A stretch of DNA of 64,000 nt from Taudactylus pleione (Eukaryota > Chordata > Amphibia > Anura > Myobatrachidae): assembly GCA_031769625.1 (NCBI GenBank), contig JAUIMM010001994.1, positions 310,001-374,000 of the forward strand. Direction: 5' to 3'. Each line of letters starts with the position of its first letter. Within the stretch, counting starts at the first letter, position 1. Positions 59,313 through 64,000 of this stretch are shown here, piece after piece. The translations under genes and the position numbers were made by a program. The notes beneath the pieces were generated by a model. The model was not told the origin of the DNA and searched no databases. It worked only from the letters and a program-made list of their open reading frames with translations.

Positions 59313-61216
59313 ACATACAAAAGTAGCCATGTAACATGTGGAAGAAAGGAACAGAAATCATAAATACCATTAGGGGTAGTATAAATCATATGCCATTACA
59401 ATTAAGGAGACCATTTATTTAAAAAAAATGGCTCCAGGGATCAAGGGTGCTCATGGGTCCCACTAGTATTGGTGAAGGGGGACCTGAAGATTCATTTTTT
59501 TCCCCTCAATGGGGGCCATTTTGCTCTGAGGGGATGGGGAGAAATGAGGCCTATGCCCCCAGTGCTTGTTCTACAATCACATGTCAATACAACCTGCTGC
59601 TGCACTCACCTGTTTGCACTTTTGCATTTATAAACACTTCATATGATTCATTAAACAACTGATAAGAAGAGGAATGATCTTTTGGTGTTGCATTGTGTCT
59701 CCATGTCTTGTCTCCATTTATCTGCCTCTATTCAGGCCTAATTCTGGGACTAAACTCAAAGTCCCTGTAAAGTGGATGTATTTGCGGAGGATTGGCTAAT
59801 TAAATAATGAATATATTTTATTGTTGTGTTATGATTATCCAACCCCTATGACACTTCTGCAATGCCATTTGGAAATTGTTTATCAGGTCTCCTGTTTTTA
59901 CTTTTTCACACCATTGCAGGGGCAACCACATGGATACAACTGTTGGAGGCATGAATTGCTCTCCTTTACTTCCAACAACTTGGATATTTGTTACATTTCT
60001 ATATTGAGGCAAAATATGCTAGAGTAGTTCACATTTACTATTCAGAAAATTTCTGTCATTTTTTTGAAAATATATTTTAGGTGTGTAATGCTTGAATTTT
60101 CCTCATTGTTTGACTTTGGACTAGCTGGAGGCATTCATTTTCTCCATTTGCAAGAACAAGCAGTGATATGATGCATCTCGAGGTCTTTGTCTCCCTCAAG
60201 TGGGCTTCTTCAAGGAAGTGCAATGGTTATAAGCAGCAGTAGATTGTGACATCATAGAAGAATGTTGTTATATTGGCAGAATCTGCTAGCTGACTGTTTA
60301 CATTCTAATGCGCCATGATGACTGCATGGCAGCCACTCCTGAACATTCTGTGGACAGTATGAACATTCCGTAGACTCCTGAACATTCCGTAAACACTGTT
60401 AACATTCCAATTAAGGTTCTAGACTGTCTGATTAACTGCCGAGACAAGACATGAAGAAAGAAAGGCTGCCAGTTGGTTTGTGGATCTGGCAGAGGCTTGC
60501 AGGAGGCAGTGCATTCACAAATCATGCACCCAGAGAGAAAGAGAGGGAGGGAAAGAAGTCTGCATATGTTAAATTGATAACATAGAGATGAATTGAAAAA
60601 AAAGTAATAATTCCAAGGCTCTAAATGACATTGAAATCCTCTGCTCTCTTTTGGTAACATTAAATCAAAGAAATTAAAGTATAGATTAAAAAGGAGAAGG
60701 AAAGCATGGGGGAAAATTGAACCAGGCCAAATGAAAAAACATATATAGGAGAAAAGGACACAAATACAGGGGTGCATCTGCTGTTTGGTTTGGAGTTGCA
60801 GTGCTGTCTCCTAGATTCCATGCTCCTAATTTCCTGCTGCAGTTTCTAACTACCAGCCCAAGCTCTGACCCAGTGAGCTGACCATACTTGAGAACAAAGC
60901 ATAAATAATCTTTTTATAAACCACTTTATATCAAGTACCATTATAAATCAATGTATATGTGTTTACATTTATAATACTTACCATATGCTAAGCATCATAT
61001 ATTTAATCTTTTAAAGTCAACTAAGTGGGCAAACAGTGCAAATATTACTTCATTTACACTTAAAATGTACCAGCTGCAACATAATTTGAATATATGCAAA
61101 ATATTTTGCAGCTAAACTTTATGCTTATCAATGAAGTAATGTGTGCGCTATCTATCTGCTTAGTTAACATTTAAGCATTGAATTACTGGTGATTAGCATA
61201 TGATAAGTACTGCAAA

Positions 61217-61267
<51 letters not shown>

Positions 61268-61349
61268 TTATTTTTTATTTAAAAAATTGCTCTCCCTAAT
61301 TGTAATAGTATATGATTTAAACTACCCATTGTGTTCATCAACAATTCTC
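59313..61349 (+). repeat. Satellite unit 19, right part
   Basis: Haplotype A with AAGGAGACC and CCTCATTG. Private change ACTAAACTCAAAG near 59755. It ends CATCAACAATTC like unit 18. Its second AT run, 61222-61260 (39 bp), is the longest of that locus in the window. Confidence 0.95.
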
Positions 61350-61595
61350 AATGTCTCTCTATGTGAGGTAGCTGCTTGTGTCTGATAAGTACCAAATCAG
61401 AAGCGCAGCCCCCAAGCTTTGAGACATAAGAGAGCCTGAAGACCCTGAATCTAAGGTGCACCCTGGTGCTCTGTGATGATGGGTCTTTGGCTTTTGTGGG
61501 TTAAAGAGAAATGGTGCTTATTTGCACAGCATGCTTTTACACTCTCCTGGGTGACTGGAGCATACATCTATGGCTTCTGTAAAAAATAGAAATAA

Positions 61596-61626
<31 letters not shown>

Positions 61627-63877
61627 GGACCTGTGATTTTCTTGAGGTTGTGGTTATGCACTACAGCGCTGTCTAGAACTAAGGCTTCCCTGTATTGGAT
61701 CATGGTAGATTTTTCCACAGTACCAATCAAAACCTATTGGCTGCAGCAGTACAGCTTCATGCCATTAGGCCTGAAGTGACCTATGGGAGTGCTCCAATCA
61801 TTCAAGAAACTGCAAAAATGCACTGGGCACAGGAGCCTCATTTCTCCCCATCAAGTCAGAACCATGAAGCCCATCTTTGACATCCATGGCACCAAAAGGC
61901 TCCTTAGAATACAAGGGTCTGCAGGCTCCCATCCAACACTAGGCTTGGGAACAAACTCCAACTTTGTTACATCACATACAAAAGTAGCCATGTAACATGT
62001 GGAAGAAAGGAACAGAAATCATAAATACCATTAGGGGTAGTATAAATCATATGCCATTACAATTAAGGAGACCATTTATTTAAAAAAAATGGCTCCAGGG
62101 ATCAAGGGTGCTCATGGGTCCCACTAGTATTGGTGAAGGGGGACCTGAAGATTCATTTTTTTCCCCTCAATGGGGGCCATTTTGCTCTGAGGGGATGGGG
62201 AGAAATGAGGCCTATGCCCCCAGTGCTTGTTCTACAATCACATGTCAATACAACCTGCTGCTGCACTCACCTGTTTGCACTTTTGCATTTATAAACACTT
62301 CATATGATTCATTAAACAACTGATAAGAAGAGGAATGATCTTTTGGTGTTGCATTGTGTCTCCATGTCTTGTCTCCATTTATCTGCCTCTATTCAGGCCT
62401 AATTCTGGGACTAAAGTCAAAGTCCCTGTAAAGTGGATGTATTTGCGGAGGATTGGCTAATTAAATAATGAATATATTTTATTGTTGTGTTATGATTATC
62501 CAACCCCTATGACACTTCTGCAATGCCATTTGGAAATTGTTTATCAGGTCTCCTGTTTTTACTTTTTCACACCATTGCAGGGGCAACCACATGGATACAA
62601 CTGTTGGAGGCATGAATTGCTCTCCTTTACTTCCAACAACTTGGATATTTGTTACATTTCTATATTGAGGCAAAATATGCTAGAGTAGTTCACATTTACT
62701 ATTCAGAAAATTTCTGTCATTTTTTTGAAAATATATTTTAGGTGTGTAATGCTTGAATTTTCCTCATTGTTTGACTTTGGACTAGCTGGAGGCATTCATT
62801 TTCTCCATTTGCAAGAACAAGCAGTGATATGATGCATCTCGAGGTCTTTGTCTCCCTCAAGTGGGCTTCTTCAAGGAAGTGCAATGGTTATAAGCAGCAG
62901 TAGATTGTGACATCATAGAAGAATGTTGTTATATTGGCAGAATCTGCTAGCTGACTGTTTACATTCTAATGCGCCATGATGACTGCATGGCAGCCACTCC
63001 TGAACATTCTGTGGACAGTATGAACATTCCGTAGACTCCTGAACATTCCGTAAACACTGTTAACATTCCAATTAAGGTTCTAGACTGTCTGATTAACTGC
63101 CGAGACAAGACATGAAGAAAGAAAGGCTGCCAGTTGGTTTGTGGATCTGGCAGAGGCTTGCAGGAGGCAGTGCATTCACAAATCATGCACCCAGAGAGAA
63201 AGAGAGGGAGGGAAAGAAGTCTGCATATGTTAAATTGATAACATAGAGATGAATTGAAAAAAAAGTAATAATTCCAAGGCTCTAAATGACATTGAAATCC
63301 TCTGCTCTCTTTTGGTAACATTAAATCAAAGAAATTAAAGTATAGATTAAAAAGGAGAAGGAAAGCATGGGGGAAAATTGAACCAGGCCAAATGAAAAAA
63401 CATATATAGGAGAAAAGGACACAAATACAGGGGTGCATCTGCTGTTTGGTTTGGAGTTGCAGTGCTGTCTCCTAGATTCCATGCTCCTAATTTCCTGCTG
63501 CAGTTTCTAACTACCAGCCCAAGCTCTGACCCAGTGAGCTGACCATACTTGAGAACAAAGCATAAATAATCTTTTTATAAACCACTTTATATCAAGTACC
63601 ATTATAAATCAATGTATATGTGTTTACATTTATAATACTTACCATATGCTAAGCATCATATATTTAATCTTTTAAAGTCAACTAAGTGGGCAAACAGTGC
63701 AAATATTACTTCATTTACACTTAAAATGTACCAGCTGCAACATAATTTGAATATATGCAAAATATTTTGCAGCTAAACTTTATGCTTATCAATGAAGTAA
63801 TGTGTGCGCTATCTATCTTCTTAGTTAACATTTAAGCATTGAATTACTGGTGATTAGCATATGATAAGTACTGCAAA

Positions 63878-63920
<43 letters not shown>

Positions 63921-64000
63921 TTATTTTTTATTTAAAAAATTGCTCTCCCTAATTGTAATAGTATATGATTTAAACTACCCATTGTGTTCATCAGCAATTC
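61350..64000 (+). repeat. Satellite unit 20 (haplotype A), ends two bases short at window edge
   Basis: 2651 bp seen, lacking only the last two bases (TC) before the next unit would begin. AAGGAGACC and CCTCATTG. Private change CTATCTTCTTAG for CTATCTGCTTAG. First microsatellite (TA)11 at 61605-61626; second AT run 63883-63913 (31 bp). Confidence 0.95.

Larger units (their letters stand above)
1..64000 (+). repeat. Macrosatellite array, 20 units of about 2.65 kb
   Basis: The same sequence recurs head to tail across the whole window, with unit starts (taken at AATGTCTCTCTATGTG) at 1, 2652, 5303, 7962, 10610, 13254, 15915, 24009, 26660, 29353, 31990, 34660, 37303, 39957, 42605, 45241, 47922, 50572, 53233 and 61350. 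Unit length is 2636-2693 bp once the two LINE insertions are removed. Apart from two TA microsatellites, units differ by only a handful of bases, so identity is well above 99 percent by eye. The unit is CpG-poor. I recognise no known satellite, rDNA, histone or snRNA cluster in it. The array extends past both window ends, so its full size is unknown. The unit start chosen here is arbitrary. Confidence 0.98.

Noticed and set aside
1..64000. CRISPR array or bacterial origin
   Set aside because: The repeats are 2.65 kb without spacers, and the sequence holds a eukaryotic LINE and long microsatellites.
1..64000. Array as an assembly artefact
   Set aside because: Units carry private changes, different TA lengths and a marker order that a simple collapse or repeated join would not create. 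The copy number should still be confirmed in long reads.

Overview
The window is one continuous tandem array of a long satellite (macrosatellite) unit of about 2.65 kb, present 20 times in the same orientation, with no unique flanking sequence at either end. Two units, the 7th and the 19th, are each interrupted by a nearly identical 5.44-kb non-LTR retrotransposon (LINE) on the minus strand. No cellular protein gene, rRNA, tRNA or CRISPR array is recognised. The open frames inside the satellite (for example a 159-codon frame repeated in all 20 units) look incidental.

Organism: a eukaryote, most likely a non-mammalian vertebrate (amphibian, fish or reptile). The reasons are a CpG-poor satellite, long TA microsatellites, and an intact LINE that resembles the Tx1 group of the L1 superfamily: ORF1 carries three CCHC zinc knuckles, and ORF2 carries an APE-type endonuclease, a reverse transcriptase and a C-terminal CCHC. 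Tx1-type elements are typical of frogs and fish and are not known as active elements in mammals. The species cannot be told from this window.

Layout: units 1-6 (1-15914); unit 7 split by LINE copy 1 (about 16546-21983); units 8-18 (24009-53232); unit 19 split by LINE copy 2 (about 53866-59306); unit 20 (61350-64000). Units fall into two haplotypes, A and B, separated by about six linked single-base markers. Three units (12, 16, 18) are A on the left and B on the right with the switch in the same 350-bp interval. This is the footprint of unequal exchange or gene conversion. Two TA microsatellites per unit explain nearly all of the length variation.

LINE: on its sense strand it reads a short 5' UTR with a YY1-like motif, ORF1 (510 codons), a 42-nt spacer, ORF2 (1130 codons), a 299-nt 3' UTR and poly(A). 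Copy 2 is open in both frames and looks competent. Copy 1 has one premature TAG in ORF1. I counted eight single-base differences between the copies, and the ORF2 proteins look identical. Both copies sit at the same base of the satellite unit. Either this LINE is sequence-specific for the satellite, which would be a new target for the group, or one insertion was duplicated with its unit. That question is the main finding.
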